DNA from: Bacillota bacterium
GTDB lineage: Bacteria; Bacillota; UBA4882; UBA8346
NCBI GenBank assembly: GCA_023400055.1
Contig: JAEXFN010000038.1
Span: 211,202-275,201 of the forward strand
Direction: 5' to 3'
DNA: 64,000 nt
The notes below the pieces were generated by a model. It saw only the letters and a list, made by a program, of their open reading frames with translations, was not told the origin of the DNA and did not search any database. Each line of letters opens with the position of its first letter. The stretch's first letter is position 1. Below are positions 1-9,293 of this stretch, piece after piece. The translations under genes were made by a program, and so were the position numbers.

Positions 1-1
1 C

Positions 2-628
2 TTCGGATTTGGAGAGGCGATTGTGGCGATACTCAATAATTTTGCTTCAATCACCGGTGGCGCGATGGGCTTGAGCGGCATTCCCAAGAAGACTACGCCG
101 TTGATCGCTTTCCTGGCGTTGGTATTCTGTATTTATATTGTATATAGTTTTAAAAAATCGAAGTATGGCCGGCAGTGTCTGGCGCTTAAAAGCGATGAAC
201 TGGCCGCGGCGGCCATGGGTATCAATGTCAATCGTGTGAAGCTGATCGCTTTTATGCTGGGTGGCGCGCTGGCCGCTTTTGCCGGTGCTATTTATGTACA
301 TTTTACCACCTATGTGGAGCCGATGGGGTTTGGCTGGCTAAAATCGGCCGATTGGATCATCATCGTCTTCGTCGGCGGTTTGAACAGCCTCACCGGAGCG
401 GTGGTTGCGGGATTGTTTTTAGGGTCGCTACCGGAGTTATTGCGGTTCGCCAGCGTCTGGAGGATCCTGGTCTACTGTGTAATCGTCCTGTTGATCGTCA
501 ACTTCAGGCCGCAAGGCATCTTTGGAACTTATGAACTAAATATCTATGATATCATTCGCTGGTTCAAGCGTAAATTGCAAGCAATTAGCGGGGTTGACCC
601 CAATTCTGCCGACAAGGAGGCTAAGTAA
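2..628 (+). CDS. livM: Branched-chain amino-acid type ABC permease, LivM family (C-terminal part)
   Basis: The reading frame is open from the window edge, so the true start lies upstream and 208 C-terminal residues are seen. The protein has several hydrophobic membrane segments. It has the typical LivM features: a cytoplasmic loop with GRQCLALKSDELAAAAMGIN and, near the end, a conserved FRPQGIFG motif. It would be the second membrane subunit of a HAAT-type importer for amino acids or related small molecules. The stop codon overlaps the start of the ATPase gene by one base, as in liv operons. The substrate cannot be told from the sequence. The catabolic genes downstream make amino acids only one possibility. 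Confidence 0.9.
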   Translation, partial: FGFGEAIVAILNNFASITGGAMGLSGIPKKTTPLIAFLALVFCIYIVYSFKKSKYGRQCLALKSDELAAAAMGINVNRVKLIAFMLGGALAAFAGAIYVHFTTYVEPMGFGWLKSADWIIIVFVGGLNSLTGAVVAGLFLGSLPELLRFASVWRILVYCVIVLLIVNFRPQGIFGTYELNIYDIIRWFKRKLQAISGVDPNSADKEAK

Positions 629-1404
629 TGCTCCTGAGCGTAAAACATCTCTATAAGAGTTTCGGTGGCGTAAAAGCTACCAACGACATATCGATTGAAG
701 TAAATAACCACCAGATCGTCAGCATTATCGGTCCCAACGGGGCGGGGAAAACGACCTTTTTCAATCTGATCTCCGGGGTATACAAGCCGGACCAAGGCGA
801 GATTATTTTTAACGGGGAGTCCATTGCCGGTTTGGATTTGAATCTAATTACCCATAAGGGCATTGCCAGAACTTTTCAGAACATCAGGCTTTTTAAAGGG
901 CTGACAGTGCTGGAAAACGTTTTGACATCCTGTGATCCTTCCGCCAAGTACGGCATCTTCGATGCCTTGCTCAACACGCCGCGCCGGAAACGCATCGATA
1001 AGGAAAACAGCGAAGCCTGTTTGCATTATCTGGAACTGGTGGGCTTAAAGGATTATATCCATGAACGACCCGAGAATTTGCCCTATGGGCTGCAGCGAAA
1101 ATTGGAACTGGCCCGCGCGTTGGCGACCCATCCCCAATTGCTGCTGCTGGATGAACCGGCGGCTGGACTCAATCCGAGCGAGGTCCGGGGTTTTGTCGAC
1201 TTGATCATCAAGCTTCACCAGGATAACGATTTTGCCATTTTGATTATTGAACATCGCATGGCGGTAGTCAACGAACTATCCCAGTGGATTTATGTGCTTA
1301 ACTTCGGGAAGATGCTGGCGGAGGGCACGCCGGCCGAGATTCGAAACGATCCGGAGGTTATCAAGGCATACATCGGTGAGGAGAATTGCGATGCTGGAAA
1401 TTAA
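628..1404 (+). CDS. livG: ABC transporter ATP-binding protein, LivG family
   Basis: This 258-residue cytoplasmic ATPase energises the Liv-type importer. Walker A is GPNGAGKT at residues 35-42 and Walker B is LLLLDEP at about 171-177. The signature region reads LPYGLQRKLE, the degenerate form usual in LivG proteins. The length is normal for the family. An AAGGAGG ribosome site lies just upstream. The start overlaps the permease stop by one base, and the end overlaps livF by 14 bases, which suggests translational coupling. The function call is secure; the transported substrate is unknown. Confidence 0.93.
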   Translation: MLLSVKHLYKSFGGVKATNDISIEVNNHQIVSIIGPNGAGKTTFFNLISGVYKPDQGEIIFNGESIAGLDLNLITHKGIARTFQNIRLFKGLTVLENVLTSCDPSAKYGIFDALLNTPRRKRIDKENSEACLHYLELVGLKDYIHERPENLPYGLQRKLELARALATHPQLLLLDEPAAGLNPSEVRGFVDLIIKLHQDNDFAILIIEHRMAVVNELSQWIYVLNFGKMLAEGTPAEIRNDPEVIKAYIGEENCDAGN

Positions 1405-2089
1405 TAATATTTCGGTTTCCTATGGGCATATCACGGCTCTTCAAGATGTATCGTTTAATGTTCCATGGGGACAGATCATCAGTATCATCGGTTCCAATGG
1501 GGCGGGCAAATCCACCTTGCTCAATACTTTATCGGGCATGGTCAAAAAGCAGTCGGGAACGATTTTGCTCGATGGCGAGACGTTGACCGATATACCGCAT
1601 AATGTCGTGAAGCGGGGCATTGTCCAAGTCCCGGAAGGAAGAAAGGTGTTCGCCGGCCTGACGGTGGCGGAGAACTTGGAGATGGGCGGCTGCCTCAACA
1701 AGGCCCATCTGAGCCGGAAGAAAGCCCAAGAGATGTACGAGCACTTTCCGATCCTGGGCGAAAGAAGGAAACAACTGGCGGGGACACTCTCCGGCGGTGA
1801 GCAGCAGATGCTGGCGATTGCCAGAGGTTTAATGGCCAATCCGCGAATTATGTTACTCGATGAGCCTTCTTTGGGTCTCGCGCCGTTAATTATCAAAGTG
1901 GTCTTCGATCTGATCGAAGAGATCAAAAAGATGGGGATTACCGTACTGTTGGTGGAACAAAACGCGCTTAAGGCGTTGAATGTTTGCGATTATGCTTATG
2001 TGCTGGAGAACGGCAGGGTGGTCCTTTGCGGAAAACCAGAGGAACTCATGTGTAATCCGGAGGTTAAAAAGGCGTACCTGGGTGAATAG
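1391..2089 (+). CDS. livF: ABC transporter ATP-binding protein, LivF family
   Basis: This is the second ATPase of the Liv-type importer, 232 residues. Walker A is GSNGAGKST at residues 34-42, the signature is LSGGEQQ, and the Walker B region is MLLDEPSLGLAP. I chose the ATG at 1391 because the protein then begins MLEINNISVSYG, the usual LivF N-terminus, and a GGTGAGGAG ribosome site precedes it. The frame is also open farther upstream inside livG, but that extension matches no ABC domain. No convincing terminator follows, so read-through into the oxidoreductase gene at 2185 is possible. Confidence 0.93.
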   Translation: MLEINNISVSYGHITALQDVSFNVPWGQIISIIGSNGAGKSTLLNTLSGMVKKQSGTILLDGETLTDIPHNVVKRGIVQVPEGRKVFAGLTVAENLEMGGCLNKAHLSRKKAQEMYEHFPILGERRKQLAGTLSGGEQQMLAIARGLMANPRIMLLDEPSLGLAPLIIKVVFDLIEEIKKMGITVLLVEQNALKALNVCDYAYVLENGRVVLCGKPEELMCNPEVKKAYLGE

Positions 2090-2184
2090 CAATAAAGCCG
2101 CCAATGGAATAGGGATGTCACGGTTCAATATTCCCGGTATTAGGTAAGGTTGAAATATAAAATGTATAGCTACGGAGTGATAGT

Positions 2185-3156
2185 ATGTCCAATCGTAAAA
2201 TCAGAGTAGGGATTATCGGAGCGGGAGCCATCGCGGACATCGCTCATTTACCTTCCTTAAAAGCGAATCAGGATGTGGAAATGGTCGCGGTTCTCACCCA
2301 GACGGCCGAATCGGCCGAGGAAGCCGTGCGTAAGTACGGCATTAAGCAGGCGGTCCATAGCCTCGACCAGATGTTGCAAACGGGAGTCGATTGCGTCTTC
2401 GTGCTGACGCCGAAGACGGTGCGCAAGGAATATCTGGTGCCTTTGATGGAAGCGGGCGTGGATATTTTCTGTGAAAAGCCGCTGGCCATGACCTTGGCGG
2501 AATGCGAGATGCTCGCCGACTTTTCCGCCAAAACCAGCAGCATCGTAATGGTGGGTTTCAATCGCCGGTATGCGCCGGTATATCGCAAAGCCAAAGCGGC
2601 TTTTGGCGATCGGACGCCCGAATTTGTTTATGCCGAGAAGAACCGGGAGTTCGTCGAATACCGGGGCACCATGGAGAATGCCATTCATATGATCGATTTG
2701 CTCCGCTACATGTGCGGCGAGCCCGTCAAGGTGGAGGCCCAGGCCCGCTACTATCAGGATGCGTTTCATGAGCATCTTTGCACCGCTCAGATTAGTTTCG
2801 ATTCCGGAGCGATCGGCCTTTTGGGCGCCAGTCGAAGCGCCGGCCAATGGGTGGAACGCATGGAGCTTTATGGGTACGGCCTCAGTGTATTTGCCGAAAC
2901 CCCGGATTCGATCCGGATCGTCGATAATGAAAAAGAAACGGTACAGACCATGACGCCGCTGGCGCAGGGATGGGCCAGGGTCGAGGATAAGCTGGGCTTC
3001 AAACCTTGCGTCGATCATTTCATCGAATGTGTCCAGACGCGGCAAAAACCGCTGACTTGCGCCGAAGATGCTTTCAAGACTCACAAATTGCTCCATGAGA
3101 TACTTGTGGCGGCGGGATTGCCCGATATGTCGGTGAACTGGGAGGACAAAAAATGA
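2185..3156 (+). CDS. Gfo/Idh/MocA family NAD(P)-dependent oxidoreductase
   Basis: The 323-residue protein has an N-terminal Rossmann fold with GIIGAGAIADIAH at residues 9-21 and the family motif EKP at 97-99. The C-terminal half is the usual alpha/beta substrate domain. The family oxidises or reduces sugars, inositols and related polyols with NAD(P). The gene overlaps the next one by four bases (ATGA), so the two are coupled. Pairing of a Gfo/Idh/MocA enzyme with a TIM-barrel isomerase is typical of inositol-like or amino-sugar catabolism. The exact substrate cannot be deduced here. Confidence 0.88.
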   Translation: MSNRKIRVGIIGAGAIADIAHLPSLKANQDVEMVAVLTQTAESAEEAVRKYGIKQAVHSLDQMLQTGVDCVFVLTPKTVRKEYLVPLMEAGVDIFCEKPLAMTLAECEMLADFSAKTSSIVMVGFNRRYAPVYRKAKAAFGDRTPEFVYAEKNREFVEYRGTMENAIHMIDLLRYMCGEPVKVEAQARYYQDAFHEHLCTAQISFDSGAIGLLGASRSAGQWVERMELYGYGLSVFAETPDSIRIVDNEKETVQTMTPLAQGWARVEDKLGFKPCVDHFIECVQTRQKPLTCAEDAFKTHKLLHEILVAAGLPDMSVNWEDKK

Positions 3157-4034
3157 AATTAGCTGGACATACCATGGGAACCCCCGAGTATTCCCTGCCC
3201 GAAGCCATTGTGTTGTTCAAGGAAATCGGCCTCGATGGGATCGAGATCGTAGTTCAGGACGACTACAGTTGCGGATTCCCCAATCAGGCCGAACCCGCAG
3301 CGGTCAAGCGCATCGGCGCGCTGGCCCAAAAAGCGGGCCTGGAGATCTGCTGCCTGACGCCCTATTTTTTCGAATACAACAATCCCGATCCCGAGATCCG
3401 CGCCCAAGAAAACCGGGGTCTGGAACGGGTAATCGAAATGGCCGATCTAACTGGCGCCAAATTCATCAGGATTTACGGGGGAAGGTTCGGCGACGATGAG
3501 GTCGACGTCAACCACGCCAAAAGAGATCTGCTGGTCGATTCGATGCGCCAGTTGGGAGATAAAGCCAAGCGCTACGGCGTGACATTGGTGCTGGAGAACC
3601 ATTTTCATACCATGACCACGACGGCGGCCAAGACCGCGGCGATCCTGGCGGAGATCGACCATCCCAATGTGGGGATCCTTTACGACCAGGCCAATTTGGC
3701 ATTTTTACATGCTGAAGAATACGACGAAGCCATCGACCTGCAGGAGAAGTATATCCGCTACATACACGCCAAAGATCTGGTGTACCGTCCGGGCAAGCAA
3801 CAGTTTAAATCGAACGAGGTTTCCCATGTCAATGAGGAAGACCGGATCGTCCATTCCCGAATCATCGGCCAGGGCATCGTCCCCTGGGAGAAGATTATCG
3901 CCAAACTGAAAACTATCGGCTATGACGGCTGGTTATCGCTGGAATATGAGCGCAGATGGGCGCCCCGCGATCTGCCGGACGCCAGGATCGGCATGGCCGA
4001 AGGCGCGAAGGTCCTCCGGCAATTCCTGGGCTAG
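3153..4034 (+). CDS. Sugar phosphate isomerase/epimerase, xylose-isomerase-like TIM barrel
   Basis: The 293-residue protein belongs to the AP-endonuclease-2 / xylose-isomerase-like fold. The expected metal ligands can be read as Glu149 (LVLENHFH), Asp178 (ILYDQAN), His205 (YIHAKDL) and Glu264 (LSLEYERRW). Enzymes of this family isomerise or epimerise keto sugars, or dehydrate inosose. The gene starts within the stop of the preceding oxidoreductase gene. I infer that the two act in sequence on a compound brought in by the upstream importer. A role as a nuclease is unlikely in this context. Confidence 0.85.
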   Translation: MKLAGHTMGTPEYSLPEAIVLFKEIGLDGIEIVVQDDYSCGFPNQAEPAAVKRIGALAQKAGLEICCLTPYFFEYNNPDPEIRAQENRGLERVIEMADLTGAKFIRIYGGRFGDDEVDVNHAKRDLLVDSMRQLGDKAKRYGVTLVLENHFHTMTTTAAKTAAILAEIDHPNVGILYDQANLAFLHAEEYDEAIDLQEKYIRYIHAKDLVYRPGKQQFKSNEVSHVNEEDRIVHSRIIGQGIVPWEKIIAKLKTIGYDGWLSLEYERRWAPRDLPDARIGMAEGAKVLRQFLG

Positions 4035-4073
4035 TGCTTCCGAATGGATTCTTATAAAGAGAGGGTGTTGATA

Positions 4074-5234
4074 ATGAGTAATGTAAATTTGGCCGTCGAG
4101 TATTGCGGATTGAAACTGAAGAACCCGGTCGTGGCGGCTTCGGCCGGAACGACCAGGGACGCCGAGCATGCCCGGCGCTGTGAAGAATCCGGTTATAGCG
4201 CAGTCGTATTAAAATCGGTTCAGGAAGAAGAGATGATGCGCTACAATCCGTTCCCGCGGTTTGCGGTGGTCCATAGCGGAGTTCCCGGTTATTCCTCCGA
4301 TACTTTTTACTCCTACGAGCAAGCGTTCATGGGCGATATCGACAAATACTGCGAGGAGGTCGTTAAATGCAAGGAGCAGACTACGATCCCCATTATCGCC
4401 AGTATCAACTGCCTCAATGCCGAGACCTGGCCGGAGTATGCCATCGCGGTGGAACGCGCCGGAGCCGACGCCCTCGAATTGGTGCCGTCCTGTCCGACCG
4501 GCTCGGTGGTCCGCGATAAGAGCGATATTCACAATCTGGCCTTGAATGCGGTCAAAAGCGTTAAAGCGGTGGTCAAGATCCCGGTCGCCTTAAAAATGAA
4601 CCTGCAGCTCTCCAACCCCTTATATACGGCGTTGTGCCTGCAAGACGCCGGAGCGGACAGCCTGGTGATGTTCAACCGCCCCACCGGGATTGAGATGGAT
4701 ATCGAGACGATGGCGCCGATCCTCCATAAGGGTTTCGCCGGACACGGCGGGCCCTGGGCCCGGTTGCAGAACATGCGCTGGATGGTTGAAGCCTTTCCGC
4801 AACTGAAAGTCCCGATCAGCGCAACCAGCGGCGCGGTCACCTGGCAAGACGTCGTAAAATACATGCTGGCCGGGGCCACCAATGTCCAGGTTTGCGCCGT
4901 GATGTATCTTAAGGGCTTCGACAGCGTCCGGGAAATGCTGGCCGGGATGTCCGAATATTTGGAACGGAAAGGGATCGCCAGTATTGCGGAGATCATCGGC
5001 AAAGGCGCCGAAGCCTATCTGCCGTTGCCCAAGATCGATCGCTCCAAACGGTACTTCGCCCAGGTCGACAAGAGCAAGTGTATTGCCTGTGGCTCGTGTA
5101 AGCATGTCTGTATCTATGACGCACTCGCCTATGACAGGGGTCCGACGATCGATCCCGATCTTTGCGACGGTTGCGGCCTGTGCGCGTCGGTATGTAGCAA
5201 GAAACAGGCGATCACGATGATGGTGAAGAAGTAA
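4074..5234 (+). CDS. Dihydroorotate-dehydrogenase-like flavoprotein with C-terminal 2x[4Fe-4S] ferredoxin domain
   Basis: The N-terminal ~310 residues form a DHODH-type FMN TIM barrel (KLKNPVVAASAGTT near the start, LVPSCPTGS mid-protein). The last ~60 residues carry two four-cysteine clusters, CIACGSCKHVC and CDGCGLCASVC. This layout resembles PreA, the catalytic subunit of NAD-dependent dihydropyrimidine dehydrogenase, but no PreT-like partner is adjacent. I chose ATG 4074 over an in-frame ATG at 4044 because an AGAGAGG ribosome site sits about six bases before 4074. The gene lies 39 bases after the isomerase gene and probably ends the operon. The substrate is unknown; pyrimidine is only one option. 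Confidence 0.82.
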   Translation: MSNVNLAVEYCGLKLKNPVVAASAGTTRDAEHARRCEESGYSAVVLKSVQEEEMMRYNPFPRFAVVHSGVPGYSSDTFYSYEQAFMGDIDKYCEEVVKCKEQTTIPIIASINCLNAETWPEYAIAVERAGADALELVPSCPTGSVVRDKSDIHNLALNAVKSVKAVVKIPVALKMNLQLSNPLYTALCLQDAGADSLVMFNRPTGIEMDIETMAPILHKGFAGHGGPWARLQNMRWMVEAFPQLKVPISATSGAVTWQDVVKYMLAGATNVQVCAVMYLKGFDSVREMLAGMSEYLERKGIASIAEIIGKGAEAYLPLPKIDRSKRYFAQVDKSKCIACGSCKHVCIYDALAYDRGPTIDPDLCDGCGLCASVCSKKQAITMMVKK

Positions 5235-5309
5235 TAACCAAGCCGCTTGCCTTTCAAGCAAAATGAATGATGGTTAGCCGGGTAAAAGGGTAAGGATAAG
5301 ATTCTCAGC

Positions 5310-5350
5310 AGAACCTCTGGTGTTTCATATGCGCCGGAGGTTCTTGTTCT
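5310..5350 (+). terminator. Rho-independent terminator-like hairpin
   Basis: A 13-base arm at 5310-5322 pairs with 5332-5344 around a 9-base loop, with two G-T wobbles, and is followed by TGTTCT. It lies 75 bases after the flavoprotein stop and is well placed to end the operon. The U tract is short, so efficiency is uncertain. Confidence 0.5.
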
Positions 5351-5420
5351 CTGCAAGCGATTCAAGCGGAAATATTTTTAACCCGGACCATCACGGATGC
5401 TGCCCCGCTTCCTGGTCTAC

Positions 5421-5874
5421 TTTCCCTGAGGATTGATTTTGCTGCTTCGATCCTCGGGGCAGTTTCCCTGAGGATCGGTACTGCAGTTTCAAACCTTGGT
5501 ACGGCATCCCCCGGCTTCGGATCAGTTTCCCCAAGCCTTGGGGAAGCGGGGATGGTTCCCGGATCAAGCGGGCTCCGGCTTAAGGAATCGGGGATGAACT
5601 TCGGGGAAGCAGGGACGGTCTTTGGGGATGCAGGGATGGCTCCGTCCTATGAACGGACCATCGCGTACCTTACAAGGACAAAGACCATCCCTGACAAGGA
5701 TCATAGCGTACCTAACACGGACGCGTCCGTCCTTGCAGGGGCGAAGACCGTCCCTAACACGGACATGTCTCATCCCTAAAGGGATGACGACCGTCCCTGA
5801 AGGACCGAGGACCATCCCTGACATGACGGTCCCGATCCCCAAAAGGAGAACAGCGATCCCTAGCGGACCGGGCC
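5421..5874. repeat. 21-bp-phased degenerate palindromic array (array 1)
   Basis: The convergent gap between the flavoprotein and the AraC-type gene is filled by imperfect units. TTTCCC motifs recur at 5421, 5463 and 5526, which are multiples of 21 apart. G-rich units then start at 5547, 5568, 5589, 5610 and 5631. From 5641 the units change to a form like CCATCCCTGACAAGGATCATA, starting at 5663, 5685, 5706, 5727, 5748, 5769, 5791, 5812, 5833 and 5854; three units are 22 bp. Each late unit is a small imperfect hairpin (ATCC/GGAT). The switch point TCCGTCCTATGAACGGA is itself a palindrome and recurs in array 3. No convincing gene is seen. Confidence 0.85.
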
Positions 5875-5916
5875 TGGGGAGGGCCGGACCGGGACGGGGA
5901 TCAGAAGCGATGCGGG

Positions 5917-7503
5917 CTATTTCTTGGTGCTTAATAGCGATTTCTTATATTCGGAGGGCGTAATCCCGATCATTTTCTTAAAGATCTTTCCGAAATAGCT
6001 GTAATCGGAATAGCCGACCTTATTGGAGACGGCGTTGACGGTATACTCCGGATTGTTCAATAATTCCTTGGCCTTATTGATCCGGATCTGCATCAGGTAA
6101 TCATTGAAGTTTCGGGCGATATGCTTTTTGAAAAGCTTGCAGAGATAGCTCTTGTCGACAAAAAAGTGTTTGGCGGTGGTCTCCAGCGAGATATCCTGAT
6201 CGTAATTCTGGTGGAGATAGCTGATCACTTTGGCGATGAGCGAATTGTTGCTGGTTTGGATATGTCCGGTGAAGAAACGTTCCAGATCGGCCAGGATGCC
6301 GGAGAACGCCTCCATTAGGCTTTGGTAGTCCGCCGCCGCTTCGATCCTTTGCAGGCAGTCGAACTTCTGGTCGTTCACATCCTTCCAGGGGAAACCCATT
6401 TCCATTCCTTTATAGATGATCAGATAACAGACCTCGGAGAAGAATTTCTTCAGGATATAGGGTTCGATATATTGCTGCCGGGAGATTTGGGCCGCGACCC
6501 AGTTTTGGACCAGCTCCCGGAGCTCGTGAAAGTTTAACCGTTCCACCAGCGCGTTCAAGACCGTAAAATCGAACTCCAGCCGGTCGGTGGCTGCCCGGAA
6601 ACGGGCCACGGCCGCAGATTGATTTTTGGCCAGGTAAAAGCAGTACGGTATTTTCTCAGCCACTTCCCGAAAGGCGTCGGGCAGCGAACGATAGCCGTTA
6701 AAGCAGGGACTCGCCAATATCCGGCCGGGCCGTCCGCAATCGAAATGGACCCGGTTAATAATATTTTGGCAGATTGCGGCGCCGGATCCTTCTTCGTCGG
6801 GCGCCGGCTGATTGAAAACCGTCACGATCACCGTCGGGCTGAACCAAAAGCTGACCGGGTTCCATGCGGCGTCCAGGGCCGCTTGGATGCAGGAAAGGAA
6901 GGATGGGCGCGCCTCATCGGCGACCGGCGCGGCGGAGTCCAAGACCAGCGCCAGGATCTTCAGGTTTGTTTCTGTCAGCGGCAAGCCGGATGCGGCGAAC
7001 TGCCCGGCGCTTCCGATTCGAGCAGGCTGCGGGTTGCGGAGCAATTCGGCGAGAACGGCGCCGGGATCGGCCGGACGCGGTTGCGGCGGGACGGTTTGGG
7101 CCGGGACCCGAGCCGAACTGGCTTTTTCCAAGACAGTCAGCAAATCGGCGAAATTCATTTTCGGCTTCAGAATGTAGTCGAAGGCGCCGCGGCGCAAAGT
7201 TTCCCGCACATACTCAAAGTCGTCGTAACTGCTCAGGATGACGATTTGAATCTGCGGGTAATCTTGTTTGATGATCTTCGTCAATTCGATGCCGTCCATG
7301 ACCGGCATCTTGATATCGGCGACGACAATGTCCGGCGCCTGCCGCGCGATGATTTCCAGCGCTTCCTTGCCGTTTCCGGCTTCGCCCACGATCTGAAAGC
7401 CGTGGCTGGGCCAGTCGGTCATATGCCGGAACCCCTGGCGCAAAAGACTCTCGTCATCGACGATTAACAGTTTGATCATGGGCTTGGGCTTGAGCGTGGT
7501 CAT
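5917..7503 (-). CDS. YesN-type response regulator, receiver plus AraC-family DNA-binding domain
   Basis: The 528-residue protein has an N-terminal receiver (LLIVDDES; phospho-acceptor Asp63 in VVADIKMP), a ~270-residue middle region, and a C-terminal pair of AraC helix-turn-helix motifs over about the last 100 residues, ending GITPSEYKK. The ATG at 7503 is chosen because GCGGAGG precedes it and it overlaps the kinase stop as ATGA. It is the partner of the kinase encoded just upstream in the same operon. By family precedent and the divergent layout, it should activate the sugar-importer and sulfatase genes that begin at 9681. Confidence 0.92.
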   Translation of the reverse strand: MTTLKPKPMIKLLIVDDESLLRQGFRHMTDWPSHGFQIVGEAGNGKEALEIIARQAPDIVVADIKMPVMDGIELTKIIKQDYPQIQIVILSSYDDFEYVRETLRRGAFDYILKPKMNFADLLTVLEKASSARVPAQTVPPQPRPADPGAVLAELLRNPQPARIGSAGQFAASGLPLTETNLKILALVLDSAAPVADEARPSFLSCIQAALDAAWNPVSFWFSPTVIVTVFNQPAPDEEGSGAAICQNIINRVHFDCGRPGRILASPCFNGYRSLPDAFREVAEKIPYCFYLAKNQSAAVARFRAATDRLEFDFTVLNALVERLNFHELRELVQNWVAAQISRQQYIEPYILKKFFSEVCYLIIYKGMEMGFPWKDVNDQKFDCLQRIEAAADYQSLMEAFSGILADLERFFTGHIQTSNNSLIAKVISYLHQNYDQDISLETTAKHFFVDKSYLCKLFKKHIARNFNDYLMQIRINKAKELLNNPEYTVNAVSNKVGYSDYSYFGKIFKKMIGITPSEYKKSLLSTKK

Positions 7504-9293
7504 GGCAAGGCCTCCGCTTTTCCGGCGTCATATTGTTGAGGAAGCGTCAACACCACCGACGTTCCGACCCCGATTTTGCTGCGGATGGTCAATCCGTAGC
7601 CGGAGCCGAAGTAGAGCTGAATTCTTTCCAGGACGTTTTTGACGCCGATCCCGTTAAACCGCGAAATGTCCTGATGGTCCTCGGTCAATAGTTTGGCGGC
7701 GGTGCTTTGGGCCATGCCGACGCCGTCGTCCAATACCTCCAGTTGCAGGTCAGCGCCGACAGCGGTGCCGTAGATGGCGATGGTGCCCCAGATCTTGCCC
7801 GCCGCCGGTTTGGGTTCAAAGCCATGGAAAATGGCGTTTTCAATCAGGGGTTGCAGTAACAGTTTGGGGATCAGACAATCGCGCAGGGATGCCGGGACCC
7901 GGACATTCAAGCGGATGGTGCGATCGGAACGGATCTCCTGGATATAAATATAGTCCTGGATGCATTTCAACTCGGCATCCAGAGGGATCAGCTCTTCCTT
8001 GCTGGAGATCGTCTGCTCCAACAAATGGACCAGGGCATTGACGGTCGGTTCGATTAACTCGGTTTTGCCGGCCCACAACAGGCACTTGATGGAGTTGATC
8101 GTGTTATAAAGAAAGTGCGGTTTAATCTGCATTTGCAAGGCATGGAGCTCCGCCTTGCGCTTCTCTTCCTGCTCTTTGATGAGGGTATGGATGGTCTTCT
8201 CCAACTCGGCGATGATATTTTCGTATTCCTTAGTTAAAACGGTGACCTCGTCGGTGATGGCATTTTCCAATGAAGGATTGCTTTTAGCGGAATAATTTTT
8301 AATGCGTTTTTTCAAATTGATTAACGGCAAAGCGATTTTCCGGGAGATGATCAACGCCAGGCTGACGGTGAGGGAGAGGAACAGCACTGAAATGGCCAGG
8401 ATTTGGAAGCCCAGATCGTTGATGTCTTTAAAAATGGTGGCCAACGGGGTCATGTTCAAGATGATCCAATCGGCCTTTTCGACCTTTTGATAAAGGCACA
8501 GATATTTGATATGGTTTAGCCGGATGATTTGATGATTGTCGCCGCTACGGTCCAGCAGCTTTGAAAAAGGCTTCAGGTTGAGCCGCGATCCAATTAAATT
8601 GCGGCTAGAATGGGAAATAATATTGCCGGCCGAATCGCAAATCAGGAAGATACTTTTGCGGTCCAGCGAATCTTGGTAGATATTGTGCAGGCACGATTCG
8701 TCGATCGAGAGTAAAAGCGTGCCGTAGTAATGCCGCGAAAACGGATCATGCAAAGTCTTTACCGCTGTAAAGACTTTTTTTGTTTTATCGATGAAACTCG
8801 GATGCGAACTCAGCCAAAAAATTCTTTGCTGATCCTGCCAGGCGCGGCGATACCAGTCAAACGACTGGAGACGGTTGAGATTGAGGCCGGTTTCGCCATC
8901 CGGGCTATAGACGCAGCCATTGGTTCCCAGCAAGATGGTTTCATACTTTAGCCAATCATATGCAAATGAATATTTCCGGATTTGGGATTCGACCGTATCG
9001 ATATTTTTCAGACGATCGAACGAATTATGATCATTACCGGTCAGATAATCTTCCAGTACCATATTGTGATCGAAGAGACTCACCACCGTAATGGCCTGAT
9101 CGATTAAGATGCCGATATTTTTGTGAATTTGCGTCAAAGTATACTGATTGGATTTCCTGATGTGAGCGGCAATGAGATTCTTGGCAGTGAAAAAGGATAA
9201 AAAGCCGATGAAAGACATTGAAAAAATTATCAATAGATTGGATAATAGCAACTTGCCAAAGATGCTTCTGGGAAAATGAATGAACCGGACCAT
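7500..9293 (-). CDS. YesM-type membrane sensor histidine kinase
   Basis: The 597-residue protein has a first membrane helix at about residues 15-38, a large extracytoplasmic sensing region of about 250 residues, and a second helix near 295-317. A HAMP-like linker, the His-kinase motif KPHFLYNTINSIK and a C-terminal ATPase domain with DDGVGM and NGIGVKN glycine boxes follow. This is the 5TM-free, Cache-like architecture of YesM kinases that sense extracellular carbohydrates or their binding proteins. It is transcribed away from the binding-protein gene at 9681 and forms a pair with the AraC-type regulator by a four-base overlap. Confidence 0.92.
   Translation of the reverse strand: MVRFIHFPRSIFGKLLLSNLLIIFSMSFIGFLSFFTAKNLIAAHIRKSNQYTLTQIHKNIGILIDQAITVVSLFDHNMVLEDYLTGNDHNSFDRLKNIDTVESQIRKYSFAYDWLKYETILLGTNGCVYSPDGETGLNLNRLQSFDWYRRAWQDQQRIFWLSSHPSFIDKTKKVFTAVKTLHDPFSRHYYGTLLLSIDESCLHNIYQDSLDRKSIFLICDSAGNIISHSSRNLIGSRLNLKPFSKLLDRSGDNHQIIRLNHIKYLCLYQKVEKADWIILNMTPLATIFKDINDLGFQILAISVLFLSLTVSLALIISRKIALPLINLKKRIKNYSAKSNPSLENAITDEVTVLTKEYENIIAELEKTIHTLIKEQEEKRKAELHALQMQIKPHFLYNTINSIKCLLWAGKTELIEPTVNALVHLLEQTISSKEELIPLDAELKCIQDYIYIQEIRSDRTIRLNVRVPASLRDCLIPKLLLQPLIENAIFHGFEPKPAAGKIWGTIAIYGTAVGADLQLEVLDDGVGMAQSTAAKLLTEDHQDISRFNGIGVKNVLERIQLYFGSGYGLTIRSKIGVGTSVVLTLPQQYDAGKAEALP

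Noticed and set aside
2257..3096. Open frame of 279 codons opposite the Gfo/Idh/MocA gene
   Set aside because: The sense gene has the Rossmann and EKP motifs; the antisense frame is a codon-bias artefact.
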